Assembly: GCF_030036535.1 (NCBI RefSeq)
Contig: NZ_CP080387.1
Location: forward strand, 1,674,001 to 1,738,000
DNA from: Agrobacterium cucumeris
Lineage (GTDB): Bacteria; Pseudomonadota; Alphaproteobacteria; Rhizobiales; Rhizobiaceae
DNA length: 64,000 nucleotides
Direction of reading: 5' to 3'
This document shows positions 1 to 9,105 of this stretch, in pieces; the first letter of the stretch is position 1, and each line of letters opens with the position of its first letter. The notes below the pieces were generated by a model. That model made no database searches. It saw only the letters and a program-made list of their open reading frames with translations, and had not been told where the DNA came from. Made by a program: the position numbers and the translations under genes.

Positions 1-1493
1 CGGTTGATGAGGGTCTTGATCTCCTTGGCCGCATTGGCGGAGCGTTGTGCCAGTTCGCGAACCTCCTGCGCCACCACGGCAAAACCACGTCCCGCTTCGC
101 CCGCCCGTGCGGCCTCAACCCCGGCATTCAGCGCCAGCAGATTGGTCTGGAAAGCGATCTCGTCGATGACGGAGATGATCTGACCGATGCGTTTGGAGGA
201 ATCCTCGATACGGCCCATGGCATCGACGGCGTTTCGAACGATCTCGCCCGAGCGACCGGCGCTGGTTTTTGTGTCCTGCACCATCTGCCGCGCCTCATTG
301 GCCCGTTCAGAAGCGGTGCGCACGGTGGCGGTAATCTCGTCAAGGGCCGCTGCCGTTTCCTCCAGCGCCGCCGCCTGCTGTTCGGTCCGGCGTGAAAGAT
401 TACCCGTCGCGCCGCTGATATCGGAGGCGCTGTCATTAACGACATCGCCGGTTCGGGCAATCGCCTCGATGGCGCCGTGCAATGCGCCAACCGCACGATT
501 GAAATCCATGCGCAGTTTTTCATAATCCGCGCCAATATCGGCAAGCTCGACGGTCAGATCGCCATTGGCAAGCGCCTCCAGCGAATTGCCGAGCTGGGTC
601 ATGGCATGGGCCTGACGTTCAGACGCGGAGCGCAGAACCGTTTCATTGCCCCGCCGCGCCTCTTCCAGTGCCCGCTGCTGGTCAGCCTCACGGGCCTGCA
701 GGGCGCTGCGCTCATTGACGCTGTCACGCAAGACCAGAAGCGTCTTGGCAATCGCGCCGATTTCGTTGCGGCGGTCAGCGAACTGGATTTCGGCCGCGCC
801 GTCACCATCGGCGATCCGCTTCATGCTCTGGCGAATAAGATCGATCGGTCGCGTCACGCTGCGCACGACGGCAGCTGCCACGCCGATGACCAGAAGGGCA
901 GACAGAACGCACAGACCGATGTTGAAATAGGCATCGCTCCAGAACACCGCCTCAAGATCGTCCACATAAACACCGGTACCGACAATCCATCCCCAGGGGG
1001 CGAAACCGGCGACATGGGAAAACTTCTCCACCGGGTCCGGCGCGCCGGGTTTCGGCCAATAATAATCGACAAAACCCTGACCACCCGCCTTCACCGTGTT
1101 CACGAATTCGACGAACAGCGCCTTACCGTTCGGATCCTTGTTGGCGGTAAGGTCGGTGCCGTTCATTTCAGGCTTGATCGGATGCATCACCATATTGGGA
1201 TGCATGTCGTTGATCCAGAAATAACCGCTGCCATTGCCATAACGCATCGCCGCGATTGTCGTTTTGGCCTGCTGCTGCGCGGCTTCCCGTGTCAGGCTGC
1301 CACTCTGCTCCAGACGATAATATTGCTCGAGAATGGCAACGGCGGTTTCGTTCATCGCCGCAAGCCCGGCTTTGCGCTCGCGCTCCATCTCGTGGAAGGT
1401 TTCAAAAAGGCTGAATGTCAGCGCCGCGGTCAATATTGTCAGAAACAATGCGACAAGCGCATAAAGACGCATAGATATCGTAACGTTTTTCAT
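1..1493 (-). CDS. Methyl-accepting chemotaxis protein (3' part outside window)
   Basis: Reading leftwards from the ATG at 1493, the frame stays open to the window edge, giving about 497 residues without a stop. The N-terminus [18 protein letters not shown] begins a first membrane helix. A periplasmic sensor domain of single-Cache (sCache) type follows, with the motifs [26 protein letters not shown] and [13 protein letters not shown] second membrane helix, a HAMP linker and the signalling coiled coil come next. The conserved hairpin tip ([20 protein letters not shown] then [13 protein letters not shown]) lies in the last 130 bases of the window. The protein should cluster at the pole and signal through CheA/CheW; sCache domains usually bind small organic acids, but the ligand cannot be read here. 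About 60-100 C-terminal residues are missing. The class is near certain; the ligand is unknown. Confidence 0.93.
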   Translation of the reverse strand, partial: MKNVTISMRLYALVALFLTILTAALTFSLFETFHEMERERKAGLAAMNETAVAILEQYYRLEQSGSLTREAAQQQAKTTIAAMRYGNGSGYFWINDMHPNMVMHPIKPEMNGTDLTANKDPNGKALFVEFVNTVKAGGQGFVDYYWPKPGAPDPVEKFSHVAGFAPWGWIVGTGVYVDDLEAVFWSDAYFNIGLCVLSALLVIGVAAAVVRSVTRPIDLIRQSMKRIADGDGAAEIQFADRRNEIGAIAKTLLVLRDSVNERSALQAREADQQRALEEARRGNETVLRSASERQAHAMTQLGNSLEALANGDLTVELADIGADYEKLRMDFNRAVGALHGAIEAIARTGDVVNDSASDISGATGNLSRRTEQQAAALEETAAALDEITATVRTASERANEARQMVQDTKTSAGRSGEIVRNAVDAMGRIEDSSKRIGQIISVIDEIAFQTNLLALNAGVEAARAGEAGRGFAVVAQEVRELAQRSANAAKEIKTLIN

Positions 1494-1745
1494 ATTCCCC
1501 CCAACGCCGACGATGGCATTCCCATCAGCCGATGTTAAAGTTGAAAAATTTATTATCATTAAATACGCATCTTATACGTTAGTATTATTCCCGGCCGTCT
1601 CCGTGAAACCCGTCGATACTCTCCACAGTCACTCAAAAGCGGCATGGCTGTCCGAAATTCGACAGGCGCACCCATGGCTTTAAAGGGCTCGTTAACTCTG
1701 GCGTCCTATCCTCCTTTGCCAAATATACGGTATGGGAAGCACGCG

Positions 1746-2060
1746 ATGGCACGGCCGAATTTCCGCTTTACGCATTACGACCTGAAGGAATTGCGGGCTG
1801 GGACGACCATTGAAATATCGCTGTCGGCCGTCAACAATGTGCGGCTGATGACAGGCGCGAATTTCCAGCGCTTCACCGAACTGCTCGACTTCAAATATCT
1901 CGGCGGCGTCGCGAAAAAATCACCGATCCGCATCGCCATTCCGGAAACGATGCACTGGCACCTGGTGATCGACGCCGAGGGGCATAGTGGCCTGGCGGAG
2001 TCCTCGGTAAAGATGCTGCCGGCACAGCCGCAGGTCGCGCCGCAGCGCAAAGCGTCCTGA
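1746..2060 (+). CDS. DUF1883 domain protein
   Basis: This 104-residue protein begins MARPNFRFTHYDLKELRAG and matches the DUF1883 family known from rhizobia (recognised by eye). The frame is open upstream to 1644, but the ATG at 1746 has GGGAAG about 7 bases ahead and starts at the family's conserved N-terminus, so it is preferred. The domain fills residues 1 to about 90; a short Gln/Pro/Lys tail follows. There is no signal peptide or membrane segment, so it is probably cytoplasmic. The family is small and beta-rich, and its biochemical role is not established. It stands alone between a divergent chemoreceptor and the convergent rarA. A weak 7-bp inverted repeat (TTTACGC/GCGTAAA, 2112-2134) follows the gene but lacks a T-tract. 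Confidence 0.85.
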   Translation: MARPNFRFTHYDLKELRAGTTIEISLSAVNNVRLMTGANFQRFTELLDFKYLGGVAKKSPIRIAIPETMHWHLVIDAEGHSGLAESSVKMLPAQPQVAPQRKAS

Positions 2061-2236
2061 TTTCTTCAAAGCATTTCGGCTTTTCTCGCAAACGCCACAC
2101 GCTCTCGTATCTTTACGCATTTTCCGAGCGTAAAAGCGCCACGCATTTTGACGGAAATTCACTAATAAACAAAGAGATAGCGCGGCTTTGCGACTCTTTT
2201 TGCCAAGCACATGATTCTGTTTGTGAAGAACGCCGC

Positions 2237-3553
2237 CTAACGCCCCCCACGCTCACGGCGCAGCTTCGCCCACCAGTCGAGACGTTTGCGGATTTCCCGC
2301 TCGAAACCCCTGTCGGGCGGATCGTAAAAGGTCGTGCGGCCCATTTTTTCCGGGAAATAATCCTGCCCCGAAAAGGCGTCTGGCTCGTCATGGTCATAAC
2401 GGTAGCCGTCGCCGTACCCCTCACCCTTCATCAGCTTGGTCGGGGCATTGAGAATGTGTTTCGGCGGCACCAGCGAGCCGTTCTCCTTGGCCGCCCGCAT
2501 TGCCGATTTGAAGGCCGTGTAAACGGCGTTGGATTTCGGTGCGGTGGCGAGATAAACGCAGGCCTGCGCCAGCGCCAGCTCGCCCTCGGGTGAACCGAGA
2601 TAATCATAGGCATCCTTGGCGGCATTGCAGACCGCCAGCGCCTGCGGATCGGCAAGGCCGATATCTTCCACCGCCATGCGCACCAGCCGCCGCCCCAGAT
2701 AAAGCGGATCTTCGCCGGCATCAAACATGCGGGCCAGATAATAAAGCGCCGCATCCGGATCCGAGCCGCGAACCGACTTATGCAGCGCCGAAATGAGATT
2801 GTAGTGACCGTCCTGGCTCTTGTCGTAAACCGGGGCGCGCCGCTGCACGATGCGTGTCAGCCCTTCGGTATCGAAGGTCTCATCCTTGCGCGCCGCCCGC
2901 CAGACCTCCTCGGCGAGCGTCAGCACGGCACGGCCATCGCCATCCGCCATGCGGATGAGGCTCGCTCGCGCGTCTTCCGTCAGTGGCAGAGGTTTGCCCT
3001 CCGCTTCCTCGGCGCGTTTCAGAAGTTCACTGAGACTATCCTCATCATGCGAACCAAATGTCAGCACCCGCGCCCGCGACAAAAGAGCGGCGTTGAGTTC
3101 GAAGGACGGGTTTTCGGTGGTGGCGCCCACCAGAATGATGGTGCCATCCTCCATCACCGGCAGGAAGCTATCCTGCTGGGCGCGGTTGAAACGGTGTATC
3201 TCGTCAACGAACAGCAGTGTCTGCCGGCCATTCATCCGGCGGGTGCGCGCGGCCTCGAATACTTTCTTGAGGTCAGCGACCCCGGAAAAGATCGCCGAGA
3301 TTTGCTCGAAAGCCAGTCCCGCTTCACCCGAAAGCAGACGGGCAACCGTCGTCTTGCCGGTTCCGGGCGGCCCCCAGAAGATCATCGATCCCAGTGAGCC
3401 GCTGTCGATCATGCGGCGCAGCACGCCCTCCTCGCCCGTCAGATGCGCCTGCCCGCTTACCTCGGCCAGTGTCTTTGGACGCAGGCGATCGGCAAGAGGC
3501 CGCCGATTGGCGACCTCGACAGGCACTTGCGGGGCGAAGAGGTCATCACTCAT
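2237..3553 (-). CDS. rarA: Replication-associated recombination protein A (RarA/MgsA)
   Basis: This 438-residue AAA+ ATPase is of the RarA/MgsA/WRNIP1 family, which acts at stalled replication forks and binds SSB and DNA ends. The Walker A GPPGTGKTT lies at residues 61-69, Walker B DEIH at 117-120, and the sensor-1 segment GATTENPS at about 143-150. The C-terminal half carries the family helical and tetramerisation domain (KSVRGSDPDAALYYLARM, then GEDPLYLGRRLVRMAVEDIG). The length is typical. Its ATG overlaps the TGA of the upstream degP-like gene as ATGA, so the two are very probably co-transcribed and translationally coupled. Why a fork-repair ATPase is paired with an envelope protease is not clear from sequence. 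Confidence 0.97.
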   Translation of the reverse strand: MSDDLFAPQVPVEVANRRPLADRLRPKTLAEVSGQAHLTGEEGVLRRMIDSGSLGSMIFWGPPGTGKTTVARLLSGEAGLAFEQISAIFSGVADLKKVFEAARTRRMNGRQTLLFVDEIHRFNRAQQDSFLPVMEDGTIILVGATTENPSFELNAALLSRARVLTFGSHDEDSLSELLKRAEEAEGKPLPLTEDARASLIRMADGDGRAVLTLAEEVWRAARKDETFDTEGLTRIVQRRAPVYDKSQDGHYNLISALHKSVRGSDPDAALYYLARMFDAGEDPLYLGRRLVRMAVEDIGLADPQALAVCNAAKDAYDYLGSPEGELALAQACVYLATAPKSNAVYTAFKSAMRAAKENGSLVPPKHILNAPTKLMKGEGYGDGYRYDHDEPDAFSGQDYFPEKMGRTTFYDPPDRGFEREIRKRLDWWAKLRRERGGR

Positions 3554-4956
3554 CGCAGGAACTGCCGGATGCGCTGGCCGTCGCGCAGGATTTCGACCCG
3601 CCAGAAACCGGGATTGTCATCCAGCGCCTTCTCGACCGCAGCCGTGGAGCCGATATCCGCGCCATTCAGCGACAGGATCACGTCCTTCGGCTGGAAACCG
3701 ACGCGATAGGCTGGCGAACCACGCTTCACATCGGTGATGACCACGCCCGTCACCTGCGACGGCATGCGCAGCTCATCGGCAAGCTTCGGCGAAAGATTGG
3801 CGACGGTGGCGCCAGCGAAGGGATTGCGGCCTTCGACCAGGCGCTCATCCCGCGGCGCGGTTTCCGGCGCCGTGTCGAGTGCGATGGTCAGCTTCTTTTC
3901 CTTGCCCTTGTCCATCACGGTAAGCTCGGCGGATTTGCCGATGCCCGCCGTCGTCAGGCGATAACCCAGCGCATCGGGATGCTCGACCTCGAAACCGTTG
4001 ACTGCGGTAACAACCTGTCCCGGCTCGATGCCCGCCTTCTCCGCCGGGCCATCCTTGACGACACTGACGACCAGCGCACCACGGGCGCGATGCAGACCAA
4101 GCGCCTCGGCGACATCAGAGGTTACGGGATCGAAAGTCGCGCCAATATAGGGCCGCTGAAAGTTTGCATCGCCGCGTTCGGCCGCAGCGACGAACACGCG
4201 GACGAGGTTGGCAGGAATGGCAAAGCCGATGCCGTTAGACCCGCCTCCCTTGGAGAAGATCGCGGTATTGATGCCGATCAGCTCACCGGCCATGTTCATC
4301 AGCGCACCACCGGAATTGCCGGGGTTGATGGAAGCATCGGTCTGGATGAAGAAGCCGAAATCGCCCTGCGTCACCTGATTACGCGCCAGACCCGAAACGA
4401 TGCCGCTGGTCACCGTCTGGCCGACACCGAAGGGGTTGCCGATGGCCAGCACCAGATCACCCACCTCGATGGTGTCAGAATTGCCAAGCGACAGCACGGG
4501 GAACTGCTCCTTGGCATCGATCTGCAGAATGGCAAGGTCGATACGGTCGTCCTTCATCAGCACCTTGGAGGAAAACTCGCGTCCATCCGCCAGCGCTACC
4601 TTGATGTCGTCGGCACCATCGATGACATGGTTGTTGGTCACGACCAGACCGCCGGCGGTGACGATCACGCCCGAGCCGAGCGACGACTGCTTTTCCGTGC
4701 GGTTCGGCATCTGCTGGCCGAAGAACTGCTCGAAGAACGGGTCGCCGGCAAAGGGCGACAGACGCCGCTGCACGGCACGTTCGGCATAGACATTGACCAC
4801 AGCACCCGCGGTGCGCTTGACCAGCGGCGCGAAGGAAAGCTGCATTTCCGTGTGGCTTGACGGTACGGTCTTGTTGTCCTGCGCCTGCGCGCCCGCGGGC
4901 AGGAGAATGAGCGCGGCGAAAAAGCCGGTGGACAGATACTTCAACACGCTTCGCAT
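3550..4956 (-). CDS. DegP/HtrA-family periplasmic serine protease
   Basis: This 468-residue envelope protease and chaperone degrades misfolded periplasmic proteins. The frame is open much further upstream, but the ATG at 4956 has GAGGA six bases ahead and opens a clean signal peptide (MRSVLKYLSTGFFAALILLP, cleavage near AQA). The trypsin-like domain carries the full triad: His110 in TNNHVIDGAD, Asp140 in DDRIDLAIL, Ser215 in NPGNSGGAL. Two PDZ domains follow, at about residues 265-355 and 385-465. The length and two-PDZ layout suit DegP/DegQ; which paralogue it is cannot be decided here. It overlaps rarA downstream by four bases and diverges from the lprI-like gene across 172 bp. Confidence 0.96.
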   Translation of the reverse strand: MRSVLKYLSTGFFAALILLPAGAQAQDNKTVPSSHTEMQLSFAPLVKRTAGAVVNVYAERAVQRRLSPFAGDPFFEQFFGQQMPNRTEKQSSLGSGVIVTAGGLVVTNNHVIDGADDIKVALADGREFSSKVLMKDDRIDLAILQIDAKEQFPVLSLGNSDTIEVGDLVLAIGNPFGVGQTVTSGIVSGLARNQVTQGDFGFFIQTDASINPGNSGGALMNMAGELIGINTAIFSKGGGSNGIGFAIPANLVRVFVAAAERGDANFQRPYIGATFDPVTSDVAEALGLHRARGALVVSVVKDGPAEKAGIEPGQVVTAVNGFEVEHPDALGYRLTTAGIGKSAELTVMDKGKEKKLTIALDTAPETAPRDERLVEGRNPFAGATVANLSPKLADELRMPSQVTGVVITDVKRGSPAYRVGFQPKDVILSLNGADIGSTAAVEKALDDNPGFWRVEILRDGQRIRQFLR

Positions 4957-5128
4957 GTGATTCCTCATCGTCATCAGTATGATGGAGTTATAACGCCAAA
5001 GCCTGTAAAGCAAAGAGCGGCAAGATGATGGCCAGCCTTTTCCCTGTGCAGGCCGGTTCCGGCAATTGGAACCACCGACGCCCCTTTTTGGTTTCATCCG
5101 CATCGATTGTCCTTGAAAGAAACGATCC

Positions 5129-5482
5129 ATGCATCTGAAACAGACTTTCCTCGCCTGCGGCCTCCTCCTCTGCGCCTCCACTCTCGGCTCGCCAGCTTCG
5201 GCAGCCAGCTTTGATTGCACCAAGACCGATCTGGCGGCGGATGAAAAGGCGATCTGCGACAACCGTGCCCTGAACGACCAGGACGTGAAGATGGCCACCA
5301 CCTTCGATATCCTCACCCAGCTCATGGCCATGGGCGCCCGTGACACACTGCGCGAGGAGCAGAGCCAATGGTTGAAGAAACGCCAGGAATGCGCGGCGGA
5401 TGTCGCCTGCCTGACGGGCGCTTACGATGAGCGAATGAAGAAGCTCGGCGAAGCTTTCCAGAGCATCAACAGACCCCTTTGA
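5129..5482 (+). CDS. LprI/DUF1311-type secreted protein (putative lysozyme inhibitor)
   Basis: This 117-residue protein starts with a signal peptide (MHLKQTFLACGLLLCASTL, cleavage near ASA). The mature part has the LprI N-terminal (DUF1311) pattern: FDCTKTDLAADEKAIC, then NRALNDQDVKMATTF, a central helix ending in QSQWLKKRQEC and a final AADVACLTGAYDERMKKL. Four cysteines in the mature chain probably form two disulfides. Mycobacterial LprI inhibits lysozyme; many proteobacterial DUF1311 proteins are untested, so the activity is inferred. It diverges from the degP-like gene and converges with the serine hydrolase, with 15 bp between stops. A second probable lysozyme inhibitor (MliC type) is at 50.3 kb. 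Confidence 0.82.
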   Translation: MHLKQTFLACGLLLCASTLGSPASAASFDCTKTDLAADEKAICDNRALNDQDVKMATTFDILTQLMAMGARDTLREEQSQWLKKRQECAADVACLTGAYDERMKKLGEAFQSINRPL

Positions 5483-5497
5483 TCGATACGGTGATTA

Positions 5498-6499
5498 TCA
5501 GGCTGCACGGATGATGTTCTCCATGAGACCGTGCAGCTGATCGCGATACCCGGTTCTAGCTGAAGGCGCATCCTCACGTGAGGTCATCACCACGGACAGG
5601 CGCTTGGCGGGAACGATGTAGAGCATCTGCCCGCCATAACCCCAGGCGTAATAGACCATTTCTCCCGCCATCTCCTTGATGAACCAGCAATAGCCGTATC
5701 CATCACCGTTGAAGACGGAGTTGGTGCGCTGTTGCCAGGACTGGTCGATCCATTCCTGTGAGATCAGCCGCTCACCCCCGGGTGTTACCCCGCCCCGCCT
5801 GTAAAGCTCGCCAAAGGCCAGCAATGAGCGCGCCGTCATCGCCATCTGGTTACCGCCAAGATAAATGCCCTGCGGATCGCGCTCCCAGCCACCAATGGCA
5901 AATCCCTCCAGCGGCCGGAACCAGTCTCGCGCCAGAGAGAGCGTCGAGCGGCCGGAGGCCCTGGTCAATATCGCCGAAAGCAGATGTGTGGAGCCGGTGG
6001 AATAAAGCATGCCACCATCAGGCTCTCCGGCAAAACCGGACCCCAGCGCCATGCGCACCCAGTTGCGGCTGGCAACCCAGCGCCCATAATTCGGGCCGGA
6101 CATGCGCTCCAGACCGGATTGCATCGAAAGCAGGTTGCCGATGGTGACCCTCTCCAGCCGTGGATCGGGATTCGGCGGAAAATCGCTGCGCAGGATGGTC
6201 GCAATCGGCTGATCGGCACCAGAGAGTATCTTCCGGTCGATCGCCATGCCGACCAGTGCCGAAATGACCGATTTCGATGCCGACTTGATGTTGGTGGAGC
6301 CGTTAAGGCTCGCGCCATGATAGGCGCGGCTGGCGACCTCCTCCCCGTCGATGCTGACGATGACGGCCTTGAGGCTCGAAAGCGCATCCGCGTCCCTCAG
6401 CAATGGATCAAAACGGGCGCCATTTCCGGAGCTCTGCGCGCGGGTAAGCGGGGCGAAAGGCAGGCAGGCGATGAGGGCGAGTGCGGTTCGTCTTTTCAT
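5498..6499 (-). CDS. Serine hydrolase, beta-lactamase/class C family
   Basis: About 333 residues from the ATG at 6499. The protein has an N-terminal export signal (MKRRTALALIACLPFAPL, cleavage near RAQ). The class C beta-lactamase/DD-peptidase fold is shown by the active-site SxxK (SASK within NIKSASKSVISALVGM), a tyrosine motif region around MLYSTGSTHLLSAIL, and the C-terminal GYGGQMLYIVP strand. Family members include esterases, peptidases and 6-aminohexanoate-dimer hydrolases, so substrate is undetermined. An in-frame ATG at 6517 is a possible alternative start; neither start has a strong ribosome binding site, and 6499 is chosen because it begins directly at the charged n-region of the signal peptide. 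A true beta-lactamase activity is not implied. Confidence 0.88.
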   Translation of the reverse strand: MKRRTALALIACLPFAPLTRAQSSGNGARFDPLLRDADALSSLKAVIVSIDGEEVASRAYHGASLNGSTNIKSASKSVISALVGMAIDRKILSGADQPIATILRSDFPPNPDPRLERVTIGNLLSMQSGLERMSGPNYGRWVASRNWVRMALGSGFAGEPDGGMLYSTGSTHLLSAILTRASGRSTLSLARDWFRPLEGFAIGGWERDPQGIYLGGNQMAMTARSLLAFGELYRRGGVTPGGERLISQEWIDQSWQQRTNSVFNGDGYGYCWFIKEMAGEMVYYAWGYGGQMLYIVPAKRLSVVMTSREDAPSARTGYRDQLHGLMENIIRAA

Positions 6500-6703
6500 G
6501 CTGATGAAGTTAGGCATCGCTACGCTACGGAAAAGAGCCGATGGACGAACATCACTCCAATGTGACTGCCGGGATGACCGGAGAACTGTCGGAAACATGC
6601 GAAATTACGATTTTAGAACAGCATGTTGCAGGGCCTAAGAGAATCGCCTTCTGAAGCAATTGAATCTCTTTCTGAGCGGAAAGCAGGATCTGTACCTGGG
6701 CAA

Positions 6704-6728
6704 GAAAAAAGCCGCTCGAAAGCGGCTC
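6704..6728 (-). terminator. Candidate intrinsic terminator for ilvD
   Basis: Read on the minus strand, GAGCCGCTTTCGAGCGGC folds into a short GC stem followed at once by TTTTTT. It lies about 230 bases beyond the ilvD stop and is oriented to end leftward transcription. Intervening sequence includes the mosaic palindrome described separately. Confidence 0.7.
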
Positions 6729-6758
6729 ACCTTGCAGACGGACGTGCGAGACCTTCTC

Positions 6759-6877
6759 CTCCGTCATGCCGGACTTGATCCGGCATCCAGCCACGGCGCG
6801 TCTGCGCCGTGAGAAGAGCCTCTAGCGATCAAGGACTTGATCGCGCTAGACCCCGGATCAAGTCCGGCGTGACGGAG
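6759..6877. repeat. Mosaic palindromic intergenic element (RIME/REP-like)
   Basis: This 119-bp element is bounded by 25-bp inverted arms (6759-6783 and 6853-6877) that match at 24 of 25 positions. The left arm reads CTCCGTCATGCCGGACTTGA and continues TCCGG. Inside are two further palindromes: CACGGCGC/GCGCCGTG (6792-6811) and an imperfect TCTAGCGATCAAG/CTTGATCGCGCTAGA pair (6821-6850). The GTCATGCCGGACTTGATCCGG motif resembles repeats scattered through Rhizobiaceae and related alphaproteobacterial genomes; the family name is from memory, not a search. The element and the adjacent terminator fill most of the 458-bp gap between the serine hydrolase and ilvD, in which no gene is seen. Confidence 0.75.
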
Positions 6878-6957
6878 TGTGTTTGTTATCGCTCTGCAAA
6901 ACCCCAAGAAGGAAACTGCGCACTGGGCGCAGCCTCCCCTCTCACTCTGTGCCGGGC

Positions 6958-8793
6958 TTACTCCGGCAAAATCCGCACCGCGCCCTTGTCCGCGCTCGAC
7001 GCAAAGGCCGCATAGGCTTTCAACGCCGTCGTGACATTGCGCTTGCGCGGTGCCACCGGCTTCCAGCCGAGCTCTTCCTGTTCGGCCCGGCGCGCTGCAA
7101 GTTCCGCATCCGTGACCTTGAGGTTGATGGTGCGGTTGGGAATATCGATCTCGATCAGGTCGCCCTGACGCACGAGGCCGATGGCGCCGCCCTGTGCCGC
7201 TTCCGGCGAGGCGTGACCGATGGAAAGACCTGACGTGCCACCAGAAAAGCGACCGTCTGTAATCAGCGCGCAGGCTTTGCCGAGACCCTTGGATTTCAGG
7301 TAGCTGGTCGGATAGAGCATTTCCTGCATGCCCGGTCCGCCCTTCGGCCCTTCGTAACGGATGACGACGACATCGCCCGCCTTGACCTCATTGCCGAGAA
7401 TGCCCTTCACCGCGGCGTCCTGGCTTTCGTAAACGACGGCTGAACCGTTGAATTTCAGGATCGATTCATCGACACCCGCCGTTTTCACGATGCAGCCATC
7501 GAGCGCGATGTTGCCGTAAAGCACGGCCAGACCACCATCCTTGGAGAACGGCTTCTCGACCGAGCGGATGACGCCGTTATCGCTGTCGGTATCCAGATCA
7601 TCCCAGCGCGAAGACTGGCTGAAGGCAACCTGGGTCGGCACGCCGCCCGGGGCCGCCTTGAAGAATTCACGAACCGTCTCGCTGTTAGTGCGGGTAATGT
7701 CCCAGCGATCGATGGCATCGCCCAGCGTCGCCTCGTGCACGGTATAGGTATCGCGGTTGATGAGACCGCCACGCTCCAGCTCGCCGAGAATGCGCATGAT
7801 GCCGCCGGCGCGGTGAACGTCTTCCATATGCACGTCCTGCTTGGCGGGCGCCACCTTGGAAAGACATGGGACCTTGCGGGAAAGACGGTCGATGTCCTCC
7901 ATGCCGAAATCGACGCCACCCTCATGGGCCGCCGCCAGAATATGCAGAACCGTGTTGGTGGAGCCGCCCATGGCGATATCCAGTGACATGGCATTCTCAA
8001 ACGCCGCCTTGTTGGCGATGGTGCGCGGCAAAACGGTCTCGTCATCCTGCTCGTAATAACGGCGGGCCAGATCGACGATCAGATGGCCGGCCTCGACGAA
8101 AAGGCGTTTGCGATCCGAGTGGGTGGCAAGCGTTGAGCCGTTGCCGGGCAAGGACAAGCCCAGCGCCTCGGTCAGACAGTTCATCGAATTGGCGGTGAAC
8201 ATGCCGGAACAGGAACCGCAGGTCGGGCACGCGGAGCGTTCGATGATCTTGACGTCCTCATCGGAAATCTTGTCATCGGCAGCCGCCACCATGGCATCGA
8301 CCAGATCAAGCGCAACGGTCTTGCCGTGCAGAACCACCTTGCCCGCTTCCATCGGGCCGCCGGACACAAAGACGGCGGGGATGTTGAGGCGCATCGCCGC
8401 ATTCAGCATACCGGGGGTGATCTTGTCGCAGTTGGAAATGCAAACCATCGCATCGGCGCAATGGGCGTTGACCATATACTCGACAGAGTCAGCGATGATC
8501 TCGCGCGACGGCAGCGAATAGAGCATGCCATCATGACCCATGGCGATACCGTCATCGACCGCAATCGTGTTGAATTCCTTGGCAACGCCGCCCGCCGCTT
8601 CGATTTCGCGGGCAACCAGTTGGCCGAGATCTTTCAGATGCACATGGCCCGGTACGAACTGCGTGAAGGAATTGACCACCGCGATGATCGGCTTGCCGAA
8701 ATCGCTGTCCTTCATGCCGGTGGCGCGCCAAAGGCCGCGCGCGCCCGCCATGTTGCGGCCGTGGGTTGTCGTTCTGGAGCGATAGGCTGGCAT
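6958..8793 (-). CDS. ilvD: Dihydroxy-acid dehydratase
   Basis: This 611-residue cytoplasmic Fe-S enzyme dehydrates 2,3-dihydroxy-3-methylbutanoate and its isoleucine analogue to the 2-oxo acids of branched-chain amino acid synthesis. It begins [20 protein letters not shown]. Cluster ligands are visible at Cys122 ([10 protein letters not shown]) and Cys195 ([10 protein letters not shown]). The position where [2Fe-2S] dehydratases carry a third cysteine reads VPGH here, as in the E. coli enzyme, which suggests the oxygen-labile [4Fe-4S] class; that subtype call is inference. Length is standard. It diverges from msrP across 312 bp, and a candidate terminator follows at 6704-6728. Confidence 0.98.
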   Translation of the reverse strand: MPAYRSRTTTHGRNMAGARGLWRATGMKDSDFGKPIIAVVNSFTQFVPGHVHLKDLGQLVAREIEAAGGVAKEFNTIAVDDGIAMGHDGMLYSLPSREIIADSVEYMVNAHCADAMVCISNCDKITPGMLNAAMRLNIPAVFVSGGPMEAGKVVLHGKTVALDLVDAMVAAADDKISDEDVKIIERSACPTCGSCSGMFTANSMNCLTEALGLSLPGNGSTLATHSDRKRLFVEAGHLIVDLARRYYEQDDETVLPRTIANKAAFENAMSLDIAMGGSTNTVLHILAAAHEGGVDFGMEDIDRLSRKVPCLSKVAPAKQDVHMEDVHRAGGIMRILGELERGGLINRDTYTVHEATLGDAIDRWDITRTNSETVREFFKAAPGGVPTQVAFSQSSRWDDLDTDSDNGVIRSVEKPFSKDGGLAVLYGNIALDGCIVKTAGVDESILKFNGSAVVYESQDAAVKGILGNEVKAGDVVVIRYEGPKGGPGMQEMLYPTSYLKSKGLGKACALITDGRFSGGTSGLSIGHASPEAAQGGAIGLVRQGDLIEIDIPNRTINLKVTDAELAARRAEQEELGWKPVAPRKRNVTTALKAYAAFASSADKGAVRILPE

Positions 8794-9105
8794 GGTGTTT
8801 TCCTCAATCTCTTGAACAGAAGGGCCGTCTTCCGCAGCGCGGTCAAAACAGCCTCTGCCCTATTTTGCGGTTTTTCTAGCGCAAACCGCAAGCCCTGTCA
8901 CTGTCACCTTCAGGCAAAACAGTACGGTTCGGTACGGTACGCTCCGTCTGCTGCTGCCATTCTGGCACTGGCTCATCACAAATGCGCGATTTTCACCGTG
9001 CGGTCGTTGTTTTTTCGCACAGCGCTGAAACATATCTGTGCAGCGGTCGTATTGGTTATCATAATCGATTTATCGCCGATGCACCCGGCTTTTGTGGAGG
9101 TTGAA
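8794..9105. other. ilvD/msrP divergent intergenic region with TACGGT repeats
   Basis: No gene is seen in these 312 bases. At 8923-8941 the hexamer TACGGT occurs twice (8923-8928 and 8933-8938), exactly 10 bases apart, inside the GC-rich string TACGGTTCGGTACGGTACG. This could be a regulator site for either divergent gene. No promoter hexamers were convincing. The msrP ribosome binding site GGAGG is at 9096-9100. Confidence 0.4.

Noticed and set aside
477..1538. Plus-strand frame of 353 codons opposite the chemoreceptor
   Set aside because: The minus strand reads as a full Cache-HAMP-signalling receptor; the plus-strand product has no likeness.
3394..4860. Open frame of 488 codons antisense to the degP-like gene
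   Set aside because: Lies opposite a gene with a complete catalytic triad and two PDZ domains; its own product is His/Arg-rich without domains.
5498..6499. Serine hydrolase as an antibiotic-resistance beta-lactamase
   Set aside because: The SxxK fold is shared by many esterases and peptidases; the sequence does not show the full set of AmpC-specific motifs.
6552..6794. 80-codon minus-strand frame in the gap after ilvD
   Set aside because: It runs through the terminator hairpin and into the palindromic repeat; no start signal and no conserved features.
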